From: Hydra vulgaris
Taxonomy: Eukaryota; Cnidaria; Hydrozoa; Anthoathecata; Hydridae
DNA: 64,000 nt
Assembly: GCF_038396675.1 (NCBI RefSeq)
Contig: NC_088926.1
Span: forward strand, 25,577,001 to 25,641,000
Direction: 5' to 3'
Under the pieces are notes generated by a model. It was not told the origin of the DNA. It saw only the letters and a program-made list of their open reading frames with translations, and ran no database searches. Within the stretch, counting starts at the first letter, position 1, and each line of letters opens with the position of its first letter. A program made the translations under genes and the position numbers. Below, piece after piece: positions 1 to 11,220 of this stretch.

Positions 1-960
1 TTTGTTTAATGAAAAACTTGACGCACTCTTTATGTTTGTGGATGTATGTTAAAGATAGTAATCATTAATTTAAAATATATCCAATACATATTTTCAAGCA
101 ATTAATTGTGTTTCACTCATTTTATAATAACATGCAATGTAGTTACTAAAAGATATTTAGTAGTAAAAAAAATATGTTTAGGAGACAATGGATCAAACAG
201 AATTGGTGCCAAGATCAAATTCTCCTCATCTATGTGTTTATGGTATGTTGAATTACAAGTTCTAATATGTTTTAAGATTTTGAAAATAATTTAAAAAAAA
301 AAGGTATGAGCTTGATCATTTTTATTTATATATATTTTAAATGGATTTTTGTTAGGTCAACTTGCATTCTTTTTTTAGGGAATTCGCTATTTACAGCAAA
401 TCAATTCATGCTGGTAATTGATTGCATTGTTGTAGTTGATGGAATGAACAATTTCATTTAGTCATTTTGTTGTTTATTTGCGAGTTTTTATATTTTCAAT
501 ATACCATATCCAAAAGAAGCTTCATCAATATTAGAATTTTGTCAACGGTATATAATGCTTATATTATGTTTAGTTAAATGTGTTTAATTTGTCTAAGGTT
601 TACATAGTATTTGATGTTAATGATATTTATTGATGAGAATGTTTTTAAACGTCAACTGCTTATACATATATTATTGACCGTTCTAGTGCATTTTTCGTCA
701 TCAATCCTGAAAAAGGGAGCAAAGCAAGGCGAACGAAGAAGACTTCAGCAATAAGCAAAATTGTGCTGTCAATACTGCAGAAGTTTGCAAAATTTAATAA
801 TATTTGAATTTACCACGTTGCTAAACTTTTTAATATAACTTTGAAACAGCAATTTATTATGTAGTTATTTATATTTATTTGTAAATTTCAAAAGTTTTAC
901 AATGATGCCTTTTGTTTTATTTTTGAATTTATTTTACAACAAATGAGCAAGGCATTTTTG
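1..960. other. AT-rich non-coding stretch
   Basis: No coding region, RNA gene or clear repeat could be supported. The open frame near 106-294 starts at TTG, is very AT-rich and has no recognisable domain. Confidence 0.5.
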
Positions 961-966
961 TAAATT

Positions 967-1153
967 AATCACGGTACTATACCGTAATTCACGCTGTTTC
1001 ATTACAGAATAATCACGGTATTCTACCGTAAAATAACGGCGTTTTACCGAGATTTATTCACGGTGTTTTACCGTAAAATAATCACGGTACAATACCGGCA
1101 CTTATGGGTAACGGTATAGTACCGTGATTTTCACGGTAAAGTTTTACAGTGTA
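967..1153. repeat. Cluster of ACGGTA/TACCGT inverted motifs, probable transposon end
   Basis: About eight copies of the palindromic unit TCACGGTAnnnTACCGT lie head to tail, alternating strands. On the minus strand the cluster starts with ACACTGTAAAACTTTACCGT, which resembles a transposon terminus followed by subterminal transposase-binding repeats. I saw no partner end in the window, so this is one end of an element or a solo relic. Confidence 0.5.
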
Positions 1154-1452
1154 ATTGAAAACATACTTAAGGTAATATTAAACTATTGAAAACAATTTTT
1201 GAAAACTACCTTACCCCCTAAATATAATCTATGCAATAAAGTAACTCTTGGTTTACACATTTATTAAACAAAATATTAAGGAAATGTAAAAAAAGATAAA
1301 CACATAATCAATAAGTTACTCTAACATAAAGCTAATAAAGTGGATAAAACAAAATAAATAAAATAAAGCGGATAAATGAAGTGGATAAATTGAATGGATA
1401 ATATAAATGATTTTTTGTTTGTTTGTATGTTTTGTTTTTCTTTGTGGTTATT

Positions 1453-1624
1453 AAGGTGCTCTGAGAAGCTTTTATGGTTTTATCCCAATCAACCACGGCA
1501 TAGTACTTAACCAGAAAGTTTTCGTCTCCTTTCTAACTAATGTTACTTTTCTGTCCAAAGCTGGCATTGAACGACGGACTTTTTGATTCTGAGCATGAGC
1601 TCTACCCACTGTGCCACGGCAGCT
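1453..1624 (-). mobile_element. tRNA-derived SINE, diverged copy
   Basis: Read on the minus strand, a tRNA-like head (the gcagtgggtagagctcatgc-type A-box region near 1600-1620) is followed by the family body and a 3' end near 1453-1480 related to the 'cttggggcacc' tail of the better copy at 1783-1980. It is diverged but alignable over most of its length. Confidence 0.6.
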
Positions 1625-1782
1625 TAAATTGGATAAACATACTATATGGAAGCCGAACAATCTTTATCGATATTTTTGATAAATTGGCTATGTATTAGTT
1701 AGAAGAAAGATTCAAAACTCTTTAAAAAAATTAGGATCAGATGATGGCATTGGAAAGGTAATAAATTTTTTTTAATTTTTAT

Positions 1783-1980
1783 TTTAGGTGCCCCAAGAAG
1801 TCCTAACGGTCTTGTCACAGAACACCGCGGAAGTGCATTTAACCAGGAAGTTCACGCCTCCTTCCTTACCGTGACGCGAAAATTTGTCCTGAGCTCGTTT
1901 CGAACCTGGATCTCCTGCTTATAAAGCAAGCGCTCTAACCAATGCGCCACGGCCGCACTAAATCTATGCGCCACGGCCGC
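1783..1980 (-). mobile_element. tRNA-derived SINE, best copy
   Basis: On the minus strand the sequence opens at about 1956 with a tRNA-like head: A box TGGCGCATTGG and B box GGTTCGAAAC (complement of 1897-1906), spaced as in RNA polymerase III promoters. A body with 'ccgcggtgttctgtgacaag' follows, then the 3' end 'gacttcttggggcacctaa' and an AT-rich tail. About 15 bases of the head are duplicated at 1966-1980. The sequence around the head suggests derivation from a tRNA, but the acceptor stem is not intact, so it is not a functional tRNA gene. Confidence 0.75.
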
Positions 1981-2654
1981 ATAAATCATAATGATTAGTT
2001 TACATTTTTTTCTTGAGGCACCTAAAAAAACAAAAACATGTTATTTTTCACTGTTGACACTCATCTCTTTTTTAGTTTCAACAGTTTGTGCTTAAACTTG
2101 ATAATAGCCCTGTTTTAGTGATGTTTGTTAAGAGTTGGTAACGAAATACATAATATTTTGATTTGTAAGAGCGCGTTCGTATGGAACGCATAAGAACTTG
2201 TGAGTCAGTAAGAAAGATTATGTAGTGCTTTATGATTGTTATGTTGACGTTAGAAAAACTCCGTTTTGCTCTAAGGATTTTTCATGGACCAGTCGTGGCT
2301 AGCAAGTGATAGCAAAACAGTGGTTAGCCGTAGCAGGACAAGAACTGCCAGAACAACAATTAGCCATTACTACACCATACCGTCGTAATTTTGTCATTGA
2401 TAACTAACTGGGTCGTGCATGGTATAGTTATGTGTTTTCATTGGAAATCCTATTTGAAGCTAATGTATTTTCCTTTTAGACCCTTTCTTAATTATTTGAA
2501 GTTGTTTTTAGAAAAACCGGCTTTTGGCGTGTTTTTTTATTAGTTTAAGGACAGTAAAATGTATTAGACACATGATTATTGACATTTTTTAATTTTTATG
2601 AATTTTAAAAACAGACTTAATTTTCAAAATATACATAGGCGATAAAAAACTAAC
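1981..2654. other. Non-coding stretch
   Basis: No supported gene or repeat lies between the SINE and the hAT element. Confidence 0.4.
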
Positions 2655-5062
2655 CACGAGCGAGACTACGTTTTTTCAGAAGTTAGTACTTCTCGTAAGA
2701 CCGAGAACGAGACGAGACGAGAAATTTAACAATTTTTGAAAACAAATTTATTAAAATCCAAAAAAAAAAAATGTAAACATGGTTTTCACAAATGAACACA
2801 AATGACATTTGTCAAATGTAAACAACTTTTTCAATTATTAATTCAAACTTTTTTTGCCAAACTTTTCCTACAAGACAATGTTTTCTCAGATTAAGATGAT
2901 TTGTTCTACTTTTTCTGGGTGTAAGTTGTGTCTGGATGATCGGACAACATTTCCACCTGAGCTAAAAACTCTCTCCGATTTAGTTGAACTTGCTGAAATA
3001 GCTAAAATTTGTCTAGCTAATGAATAGAGTTCTAGCAATGTATTTGAATGCAATTTCCACCAATCAAGAATCGGAAAGTCTTTTTTGGCATCAGGGAGAT
3101 ATTCATACTGGCACATTTCTCTCAAAATAGGATTCAGTTCAGATGTTGGCTCTTGTGTTTCAAGTCTGACGTTTAACTTGCGCTTCAGTTTTGAATTAGG
3201 GGACAAATCTGCTGAAAGGACTCTAGCAACAGGTTGGCACTCAACATTATCCTTGACCTGTGAGGCTAACCATTCTTTTGTTGTTTGAAATTTTTTGAAG
3301 AGCTTCAAGTGAAGTACCTTTAAAGCAGGATTTAAGTAGTTTGCTGCAACACTCAATAAGTTTCCAGTGTGACAAAGAGGAAATCTTTTCTCAATGCAGC
3401 TTTTCAAGTTTTTTGCATACAAGACACCGTAGCCATTTTTTCCATCCGTCTAAATAAATTGATCAATTTTGTCATGGATTAAATAAAGAGAATCGGCGAC
3501 AGTGTTAATTGTTGGAATAAACTCAGCCGACCACGTTTCTTTATTAATTATTTAAGTGGTGCTAAAATTTCTACTGCTTCCTCGATTCATTTCCACTGTG
3601 ATGCACTGATGGTCTCTGAAGAAAAAATATCTTCATTTGCACATAAGCTGATAATTGCACTCTTCAGATGTAGGACAGAAGCCATGCAATCCGGCTCACT
3701 ATTCCATCTTGTGTCAACAGATTGGCGTAACCGTCTAAAATTGATTCCTTGAGCGTCTGATTCTGATTCAAGCAACTCAGCTGCAACTGTTGACTGGTGA
3801 GTTAAAGAAGCCAAATCTTTGCATGTTTGCAACGCCTCATCCATTCCAGCAATCATTCCAAATGAGTCTAGAACTGCACATGGCAAAATATGATTGTTGC
3901 ACAAGTATTGGTCAAGGCGCTTTGACTGCAAGTTTCATGTTTCTTGCCTGGTCGTTCACGCAGTACATTGGCAAATCAGCAGGCAAATTTAGTTCTTCTA
4001 AGAAAGAATCCAGCTTTCCTTCAATTAAGATACCTGTGTGTCTGCCTGGGAACTGTTGGACATGGGGTGTCCAGTGATGTAGTCTCCAATTTTCGTCAAT
4101 AGCATGAAAAGTCCAAGAGATGTAGCTGTCCTGAGCTCTAGAAGTCCAAAGGTCAGAAGTAAATGCAGCACTTTTTAGATTTGGCGTAGTCTCCGTTATT
4201 ATGCTCTTCATTCCAGCTTGAACTTCTCTTAACCGATATGAAAGCTTTCTTGATTATGTTGTTCTGTGATGAAGGTTCAGTTAAGGGTTTGCAATGTCAA
4301 ACAATTTCTTGAAACCTCTTCCTTCGACTGTTGAAAAGGATGCCAGATCAGTGCAAAAGTAATCCAGCATTGCAGAGTCAAACTGTTTTTGAATGGAATT
4401 GTCTTTGTCATATTTGGATTTTGTTTCAAGCATTTCGACCATGGTTCGTTGTTTCTTTTTAGGAGGAGGAAGAAGAGAGTCGTCAGTTTTTTCAGAATAC
4501 TCAACGTAATCTTGGCTGTGTTTTTTTTCGAGGTGACGATGAAGTCCGCTTGTGTTTCCATCTTTTGTTTTCAAAGACTTTTTGCACACCTTGCATTCAG
4601 CACCGTCACTTGTTTTTCGAAAATATCTCCAGATTTTGTTTTTTCTTGGTGACATTTTTGATCGTTGAAATAAGGCAAGAATATTTCTTTTCAATATGAA
4701 CAATATGTTTCAAGTTGAATTCCACTGGTAAACTAATGAAATTAAGTTGAAAGTGCACCATTTTATACAAAAGGTTTTTGTATTTAAAGTCTAATTAAAA
4801 ATATTTAAAATCTAATTAAAATTTTTTAATTAGATTTTTAAAAAAAATCTAATTAAAAAATCTAATTAAAAATCACGGAGTCAAAATATTAATTAAAAAA
4901 ATAAATTATTAAGCATTTTGTAAATTATAATAATTTTTAATTTGGAAAATAATATAATATTTAAGTCTCGTTCTACTTCTCGCTAGAATTTTCTATTTCT
5001 TGTTTCTCACGGGAAGTCCCATTTCTCACGAGAAACGAGAACGAGACGAGATCTCGCTCATG
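2655..5062 (-). mobile_element. hAT transposon, copy 1
   Basis: The element is bounded by short inverted ends: CACGAGCGAGA at 2655 and its relative CATGAGCGAGA on the opposite strand, ending at 5062. Inside both ends are clusters of TCTCG/CGAGA repeats, typical subterminal binding sites. The interior carries a decayed hAT transposase on the minus strand. No matching 8-bp target duplication was found (flanks aaactaac and gttataaa), so exact ends are uncertain. A close copy lies inverted at 61746-64000. Confidence 0.8.
2886..4655 (-). pseudogene. hAT transposase with BED zinc finger (broken)
   Basis: hAT transposases cut and paste DNA through an RNase H-like fold with a D-D-E triad. Starting from the ATG at 4655, an N-terminal BED finger is visible (IWRYF, CKVCKKSL, then HRHLEKKHS). 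Further on are the first catalytic region (SDLWTSRAQDSY), the second (CVNDQARNM) and the C-terminal dimerisation region with the third acidic residue (STKSERVFSSGG, then SRHNLHP). The frame is interrupted: an in-frame TAA after FDIANP near 4281 (AAA in the sister copy), a frameshift near 3912-3931 and more breaks at 3423-3586. The shift at 3912-3931 is also present in the 62-kb copy. No functional protein is possible. Confidence 0.88.
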
Positions 5063-5940
5063 GTTATAAAAAACCATTGTTATACAATGATTTGATTTAT
5101 AACCATTTGACAAAGGTGCTTTTCTGTGATTCATATTCATATACCAGCATGATTTGTTATAAATTTCTGCTTCAATTTTTAACACTATTTTTTTCTTTAG
5201 TGTTTGCATGCATTTTATCTTTGATAGAATAAATACAATATGCGACGAATAAAGTTAAAGCCATTCACTTTGTTTTTAATTTCACGTCTTGAGATACATT
5301 TTATGATTGTACATTTAATTTACTTCACAGCAGATTCTTAATAAAGTATATGATTAATTTAACATTTTCTTATAACTAAATGACTTAAAAATGTTGCTAC
5401 AGTGTGATCACAACTTAAAACACCTTAAATATTTCAAAAAAGATGGACATTATTATTAAACCAAATATTTAAAATTGAACATATAACATTTATCATTGTT
5501 AACATATAATGTTTAAATATTTAAATTGAAACCAAATATACTTAGGTATACTTGTATCAAAAGTGAATAAAACGACATTTTATACAAATATGGATGAAAA
5601 GTTGTTTTTTACGAAGATGGTGCGAAAACTTGCGCTGTATACGCAAATGCTATAGCTCATGTTTATATCAATATTAATTTCTGGAAATACAAGAACGAAA
5701 CTTTATTGGTCCTTAAATGAACTCGATGGCATAGGCTAGCCATTATCGGACCAGTTTATCTTTGCTGTCTGGGTATGCACACGTATATATACGTGCTTGT
5801 ACAATATATGCGAATCCTAAAAAAAAAAGAATCCCAAACGAAAATTAAGGAAAAAAATTATCAGCTAACATAATTAACATAATGGCATTTTTCAACCAAT
5901 GAGCGACATTGTCAAAGAAGGAGGCGTGGACTAAATTGTT
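5063..5940. other. Non-coding stretch
   Basis: AT-rich sequence without a supported gene. Nothing distinctive was seen. Confidence 0.4.
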
Positions 5941-6036
5941 GAAAGCTTTTTATTATTATTGTTATTGTTATTGTTGTTATTGTTGTTATTATTATTACCA
6001 TTATTATTATTATTGATATTATTATTATTATAAATT
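5941..6036. repeat. Imperfect (TTA/TTG)n trinucleotide tract
   Basis: Almost uninterrupted ttattg and ttatta triplets. The minus-strand poly-isoleucine frame across it is a by-product of the repeat. Confidence 0.85.
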
Positions 6037-6082
6037 TACCGTTTAAAACAATTTTGCTTTCGTATTTGTATAATATGGCTTG

Positions 6083-6114
6083 GACAATAAGAAGACAAAA
6101 TAGTCTTATTGCCA
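6083..6114 (-). mobile_element. LINE 3'-end fragment
   Basis: This short piece (aagaagacaaaatagtctta followed by ttgccaagcccc) matches the 3' end of the minus-strand LINE near 16410-16440. It lies directly against a SINE fragment. Confidence 0.55.
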
Positions 6115-6116
6115 AG

Positions 6117-6152
6117 CCCCTAAAATGTTCTTCCGCGGTGCTCTGTGATATG
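6117..6152 (+). mobile_element. SINE fragment
   Basis: It contains the family signature 'ttccgcggtgctctgtgata' seen in the SINE copies at 9905, 21105 and (inverted) 1783 and 22015. No tRNA head is present. Confidence 0.6.
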
Positions 6153-6472
6153 ACCAAAAACATTTCTGGGAGTCACAACCATAAACTAACCACAAAAAAA
6201 AACACCCATTCACATGCTACTAAAATCATTGCTCAGATTGTAGACCTTAATTTTGAAAACGACGATGATGAAGTTGATGATAGCGTTTACGAAGATATTG
6301 ATGTCAAATCCCCGCTATGACAATCAGATATTCAATTAGAAAGTGCATTTAAATGACTGTCTTATTAGTAAAAAGTATATTTAATTCATTTTTCTTATTG
6401 TGCAAAAAACAAAACCTACGATATTCACTACGTAATACAATGACAGGAAATTTTAAATAAAAACTAAAGAAA

Positions 6473-6640
6473 TCACTTACCAGATACACCAACTTCAATT
6501 ATCCAGTCTTGCAACCCTACATCACTAAAGCTTTTACCGATAACAGCTATAAATATACAAGATGTGTGAAATGCACCCATTCGGAAGACCGTAAATCTTT
6601 TATGATTAGTTTTTCTACCACTTTTGCATATATTGCAAAG
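6473..6640 (-). pseudogene. Exon-like fragment of an unclassified transposon ORF
   Basis: The minus-strand frame reads RMGAFHTSCIFIAVIGKSF followed by DVGLQDWIIEVGVSG. It ends exactly at a good splice donor (GTAAGT, complement of the bases just below 6479). From memory, the 'R-x-G-x-FH ... IG ... GL' pattern recalls a conserved segment of large repetitive ORFs common in cnidarian genomes, of uncertain transposon class. I could not find the adjoining exons. Just upstream at 6655-6715 a ~27-base segment encoding PEDLQxVTY is duplicated in tandem, further evidence of decay. Confidence 0.4.
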
Positions 6641-6862
6641 TGGTAGAAAAATATAGGTAACAGTTTGTAAATCTTCTGGTATATAATAGGTAACACTTTG
6701 TAAATCTTCTGGTGTTCTTTTAGGTGTAGTTAGGTAGTTAAACCCCGTCCAAATTGAGATGCAATCAGAAAAATGATATAGCAAGGTCCAAATGAAATCC
6801 AGCATTTCTGAAACTCCCAGTAGTTTAGCGTCTTTGATTTTGAATTTAAACGATATAGACAA

Positions 6863-7299
6863 TCTGGTTCTTTCTGATAATGTTTGACATTCAGCGGCAA
6901 CTCATTTTCAATTGCTTTAAAAAATCTTTTTATATTTCTTGTAATTCTTTGATTTAAATGGTTCTTGTGTACTTGACCAAGGTTTTGTTACTGAACAACG
7001 ATGCCATTGGTGGCGTGCATAGAAGTTCCGTTTAATGCCTCGGGATTTATGTTGTTGTTTAACATTTCTAACGAAAATCACTAATCTTGAGGGCTGGAAA
7101 TCAAAAAGACAAAAACTTTTTAAATTATGATTTTGAATTGCATTTTATCTAATGCAAAGTCATAATTTGAGTTGTTTCTAAACACTTTACTTCGTCATAG
7201 AAAACTTATTTAACTGTTTAACCAGTTTTTCAACCCAGTTTTTCGTTTGGTAACCCAAGTAACACGTGTTTAGAGCATTGATAATGGCCGTTTTTTACG
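6863..7299. other. Non-coding stretch
   Basis: No gene or repeat could be supported. Confidence 0.35.
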
Positions 7300-7905
7300 T
7301 TACAAAGTACATCTTCGCAAAGAAAAGTTATTTTGATTAGTCTGCTGTTTATAACTCTATAACAAAATAGAACTTTCGCAAAAAGTTGACTCAGAAGAGA
7401 CGGAATTTCAGTCTTAACCCTTAGCACTTCGTCAACATTAGGAGGTCAAAGTGTATTTTTTTGCATAAAGATAAAATCTTATTGTAGACCTCTTATGCAA
7501 TTTTATTAATTTCATTTTATAATTTTATTTATAGCTGTTCATTTAGTTTTGGATTATTCTTTTTTTTCCTTAAAAATCTAAATGATCTTCTCCTTCTCAA
7601 TGGCATCTTTTTACAAAAAGAAAGACATATTTTTGTGACAACAATTGAACAGAAGCTTCAATTTTTGTAACGGTAGTATCCTGTAAAATCCTTCTAACTG
7701 GAATCTTTTCTCTGTCTGCGCAGATTTCCCTATAAAATGAAATTAGCTTCCTTGTTTTTTCATATTCTAAATTGTTTAAAACGCGCATAGTCGAAAAGCA
7801 AAGACATGATTGCAACTTCTGTAAAAATAAAAGGTTTCTTTAGGGTCTGTGTAGTAAAGGTAACAAGACCGAAAACTCTAAGAAAATAATGCTTAGCCAT
7901 TCTGA
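7300..7905 (-). repeat. Diverged dispersed repeat, copy 1
   Basis: It aligns in the same orientation with 9295-9890 over about 600 bases with many indels. Shared blocks include the segments around 'ggaatcttttctc', 'gaaaagcaaaga' and 'ataatgcttagccattct'. A minus-strand frame within it (7597-7815, containing KTRKLISFYREICADREK) looks protein-like and could be an old exon carried by the repeat. No family recognised. Confidence 0.55.
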
Positions 7906-8560
7906 GCGCGATTTACTTGCCATGAGTCTTGGGATATCGGATTTACTTAAAGCTAAAATCTATAAAACTATAATGTTTCATTAATTATTTACAAAGCAAT
8001 TTCAAGGGCATTATTTTAACTTCAAAATAGAGTAATATTTGTAACAGTAATAACAATTTCCATTTCTTATTCAAATGTTTTTAACTAATCTGGTCTATCT
8101 CTTTTCCAAGTTGAGGTTATGCACTCAGAGGCAAATGTATTAACCACTCATACACTCTGTATGTTTCTGGCTGTTTCTGCTCTATTTTTTATTTTTTTAT
8201 ATGCACATACTTATCGTAACACCTTTGATGAAATAAGAGAGTTGTGAGCACACATCAGGAAGAATATTAATGATTTTAACGTCATTTCGAACTTGACTAT
8301 AATAAAAAAACGTGTGATTTTTTAGATTATACCATTAAAATTATTTTTTGATTTTAATTAGTCTAGACGTTACGTGTAAAAATATTTTGGAAATAATGTG
8401 GACATTACAAAAACTATTTAAAAAGATTAAATTTTATACCCTGAATAAGAAAAAAATATGCGAGCCTTTCTGAAAATGATTATGGAACAAATTTGAGGCA
8501 TTTTTTGGTACTAATGGCGTTTCGCTTTAAAGAAAGTTTGCATTAAACAAAAAAGTATTT
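7906..8560. other. Non-coding stretch
   Basis: AT-rich sequence between repeats. Nothing supported. Confidence 0.35.
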
Positions 8561-8576
8561 TTTGCCAAACGTCATG

Positions 8577-8640
8577 GTTACATATGCCATAGCTGGTTTT
8601 AAAACATTGTTTTAAAGCCGGCTATAGAATATGTAACCAT
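8577..8640. repeat. Short inverted repeat
   Basis: The arms ggttacatatgccatagctgg and its near complement (ending tatgtaacc) flank a short centre (aaaacattgttttaaa). Likely a tiny fold-back element or a hairpin formed at a break. Confidence 0.6.
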
Positions 8641-8645
8641 AGCCG

Positions 8646-8702
8646 GCTTTAAAACACGGATCTCCAGTTTTGAAGCAAGAACTCTAACACTACGGCTGCT
8701 AT
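8646..8702 (-). mobile_element. SINE head fragment
   Basis: On the minus strand this reads as the tRNA-like head alone (agcagccgtagtgttagag, then ggagatccgtg), similar to the head of the copy at 1783-1980. No body follows. Confidence 0.5.
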
Positions 8703-9294
8703 ATAAATTTAAAAAAGTAAAAACCTATTAAGTTCGAAGTTATGATTTAATAACGTCAAGTACATCATGACAAATTGTGCGTTGTGTACTTATTTTAGAA
8801 GTTAGACGGGATGTCGTTTCGCCATCTTTTTATAATGTTTAAACCTTCGCACCAATATTTTATATCTCATACAAACATCTATTTACTCAGTTTCAAAAAA
8901 TCCTGAGCTTGTATTACTTTTTTTGGCAATAAACTTATGGTATCTTAATTTTTTGTATTATTGGATTTCAACCTATATAATTGACATGGAAATTTCACTA
9001 TTTGATCAAAACACGTTACATCAAAGGATATATAAAGAGTCGTCATCACTTGCAAAAGTTTACTTGTACTGTTTAGCTTTATTTTTTTTTTTTTTTGTCC
9101 GAACAGTTTGAAAAATTTGACTTAGAGATTCCCTGAAAGGAATTTCCCGCTAAAATGCAAATGAGTTTTTGAATGAGAAGTTTTTAAGTGTAAAGTTTAA
9201 AAAAGTATAGTAATTGCAAACTTACAAAGAAATCATTTTTATTTAAAATTTGGTAATCTTATTGCCCATGAGACAATAATAAAGAAATTTACAG

Positions 9295-9890
9295 AAGTTA
9301 TTTTGCAAGTTCTTTGTTAATAACTCCATGAAAAAAGAGAACTTTTTTGCAAAAGGTTGATGCATAAAAGATTTTCTTTAATAACCCTTATCAAGTCATC
9401 TCATCAGAAAGTCATTTCGAGTATATTTTTTTCATAAATAAAATCTTTTGACATATCTCTTGTGCAACTTAACCAATAAAGTGTTTAATTGGTTTAGGAT
9501 AGATCATCTTTTTCAAGTTACAATTTTCTTCAAAAGAACTTTATTAAGGTTTTTTTTTTTAATGGTTTTGTTATATAAGAAAGAACAGCTGCTTTGGTGT
9601 GACCACAACCGAATACACCCGTTGAGTTCTGTAACAAAATCATCAGGCAAAGCCCTTTTATTTGGAATCTTTTCTCCATCTGTGCAGTTTTCCTAATTAA
9701 ATTAGACTACTTTGTTTATACTAACAATCTCTATTCAGCATAATATGCGCGCTCTTTCTTATTCGAAAAGCAAAGATAATATTGCATCTTTGGTAAAATT
9801 AAAAAGATTACTCTGGAGTCTTGTGTGGTTGAGGTAAAAAAAAGCGACGATTGCGTAATTCTCAGGAGATAATGCTTTGCCATTCTATAC
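9295..9890 (-). repeat. Diverged dispersed repeat, copy 2
   Basis: Same repeat as 7300-7905 in the same orientation. Its coding potential is weaker than in copy 1, and it runs straight into a SINE at 9905. Confidence 0.55.
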
Positions 9891-9904
9891 CCTATATACA
9901 TATT

Positions 9905-10045
9905 GCAGCCTTGGCACAGTGCTTTGAGTGCTGGTTCAGTACCATTAGGTCCGAGATTCAACGCTGGTAGTCCTATAAGCATCACTGATAAGGAAGGAGG
10001 CAGGAACTTTCTAGTTAAATGCTCTTCCGCGGTGCTCTGTGACAA
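9905..10045 (+). mobile_element. tRNA-derived SINE
   Basis: The tRNA-like head begins near 9905 (cagccttggcacagtgcttt) with a degenerate B box (gagattcaacgc). The body follows with 'aggaaggaggcaggaacttt' and the signature 'ttccgcggtgctctgtgaca'. The 3' tail is truncated and runs into AT-rich DNA. Confidence 0.7.
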
Positions 10046-10758
10046 AAATAAATGGACACTTGAAAAAATGGACATATTTAATTTAAAAAAAGTGGTACAT
10101 TAAAAACAAGACATCAAACAACAATTAGAAACAAGAAAATTGATTTTTTTGTTTATTTTTTTTCCACTCAAGAGTTTAAAATTATTAGTAAAAAAAACTA
10201 AATTATTTTAAACCATTAAATTTTAGAAATGTACAACCCCCTGCAATCAATTTTATAAAATTATTCTAATTATTCTGGGGCACTCGATTTATAATCAACA
10301 TTGGGGAAGCTTTACATTGAACTCTTTTCGTTTAGTTTCTTCTATTATTGTCTCGAAAAATTGTTTCTACACAAAGAACAGCTCAAAGGACTTCCACATT
10401 GTAATTAAAAAAGTTTTTGTAGCGTTTAACTGTGACTATGTTAACAATAATAACAGCGCCAACATAGAAAAGAAATAAATCTATTTAAGAAAGAAAATGT
10501 TTTTCTTTCTAGCAAACGTTTTTATTATGTAAGTAAGTTATATACCAAGATTTTGCAAGAAAAACAAGATGTAAAACATGTGAAGCTGTTTCGTCGATTT
10601 TTCAAATCTATCTTTCCACATTTTCATGAGTCTTTTAACAATATCTAAACAAATTAAATGCATATAAGCTATATGAATTTCATTAGCCTGAGAAATGTAG
10701 GTAGTTAGATTGTAATAAATTAAAGACATATTTTTATATATTCATAACTATATCTATT
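10046..10758. other. Non-coding stretch
   Basis: No gene or clear repeat was seen. Confidence 0.35.
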
Positions 10759-10959
10759 TTAAACTCTAAAAAGGGACGAATAAAAGGGAGAAAAGGAAGA
10801 ACTCCCTACCCAATGTTCAAGAATGCTCTTTTTAGTAGGTAAAAAAAAATACAGAGTAAAAGGTTTTTTACTCCTTAACTGATTTTCAATAACAGAAAAT
10901 ATTTTTTCTATCTTGGAATAACGTTGTACACTATGCCTACGAGGGAAAGAAGTATTCAT
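10759..10959 (-). CDS. Small hypothetical ORF whose start lies in an inverted-repeat arm
   Basis: A 66-residue ATG-initiated frame begins MNTSFPRRHSVQRYSKIEKI. Its first 22 codons lie inside the left arm of the inverted repeat 10894-11220/12111-12436. The right arm holds the equivalent start on the other strand (12371, MNTSFPRRHRVQHYSKIEKI), where the frame stops after 27 codons. It is not recognised, is basic and has no signal peptide or membrane segment. Conservation of the start in both arms hints at a real 5' coding end duplicated by the inversion, but the downstream part differs between arms, so a complete gene is doubtful. Confidence 0.25.
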   Translation of the reverse strand: MNTSFPRRHSVQRYSKIEKIFSVIENQLRSKKPFTLYFFLPTKKSILEHWVGSSSFSPFYSSLFRV

Positions 10960-11220
10960 TTTCTAATTAATATTTTACACTAGAATTAATAAAGAAAGAA
11001 AATTACATTTGCAATTAACAAACTAATAAAAATCGAAGTAAACCAATTGAATGCTTATTCCATGCTTATGTATCACTAGTTGATATTTTGACTTTTTTCT
11101 TTGTGAACTTTAGGAAGTCAGACGAGAAAACTTTGCGCTAATGTATTATAGAATCTACAGAAACAAATATGTTCCTGCGGCTTTACTATGATGTTAGAAA
11201 AAAACAATAGGGTATTTTGT
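10894..11220 (+). repeat. Left arm of a long inverted repeat
   Basis: About 327 bases match the reverse complement of 12111-12436 with few differences. The arm includes the block acaatagggtattttgt (11204-11220) at its inner end. Confidence 0.85.

Noticed and set aside
1885-1956. Functional tRNA gene
   Set aside because: A and B boxes are present, but the segment continues into the SINE body, has no intact acceptor stem, and recurs in decayed copies.
3790-4077. Plus-strand ORF across hAT copy 1 and its twin at 62833-63120
   Set aside because: Shadow frames antisense to the hAT transposase; similarity between them only reflects the element copies.
6054-6320. 88-codon plus-strand ORF with an acidic end
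   Set aside because: Starts at a non-ATG codon and runs through LINE and SINE fragments; only the last ~40 codons look protein-like.
9630-9670. Third hammerhead motif (tttgcctgatgattttg on the minus strand)
   Set aside because: CTGATGA is present, but the GAAA element and a closing stem I are missing.
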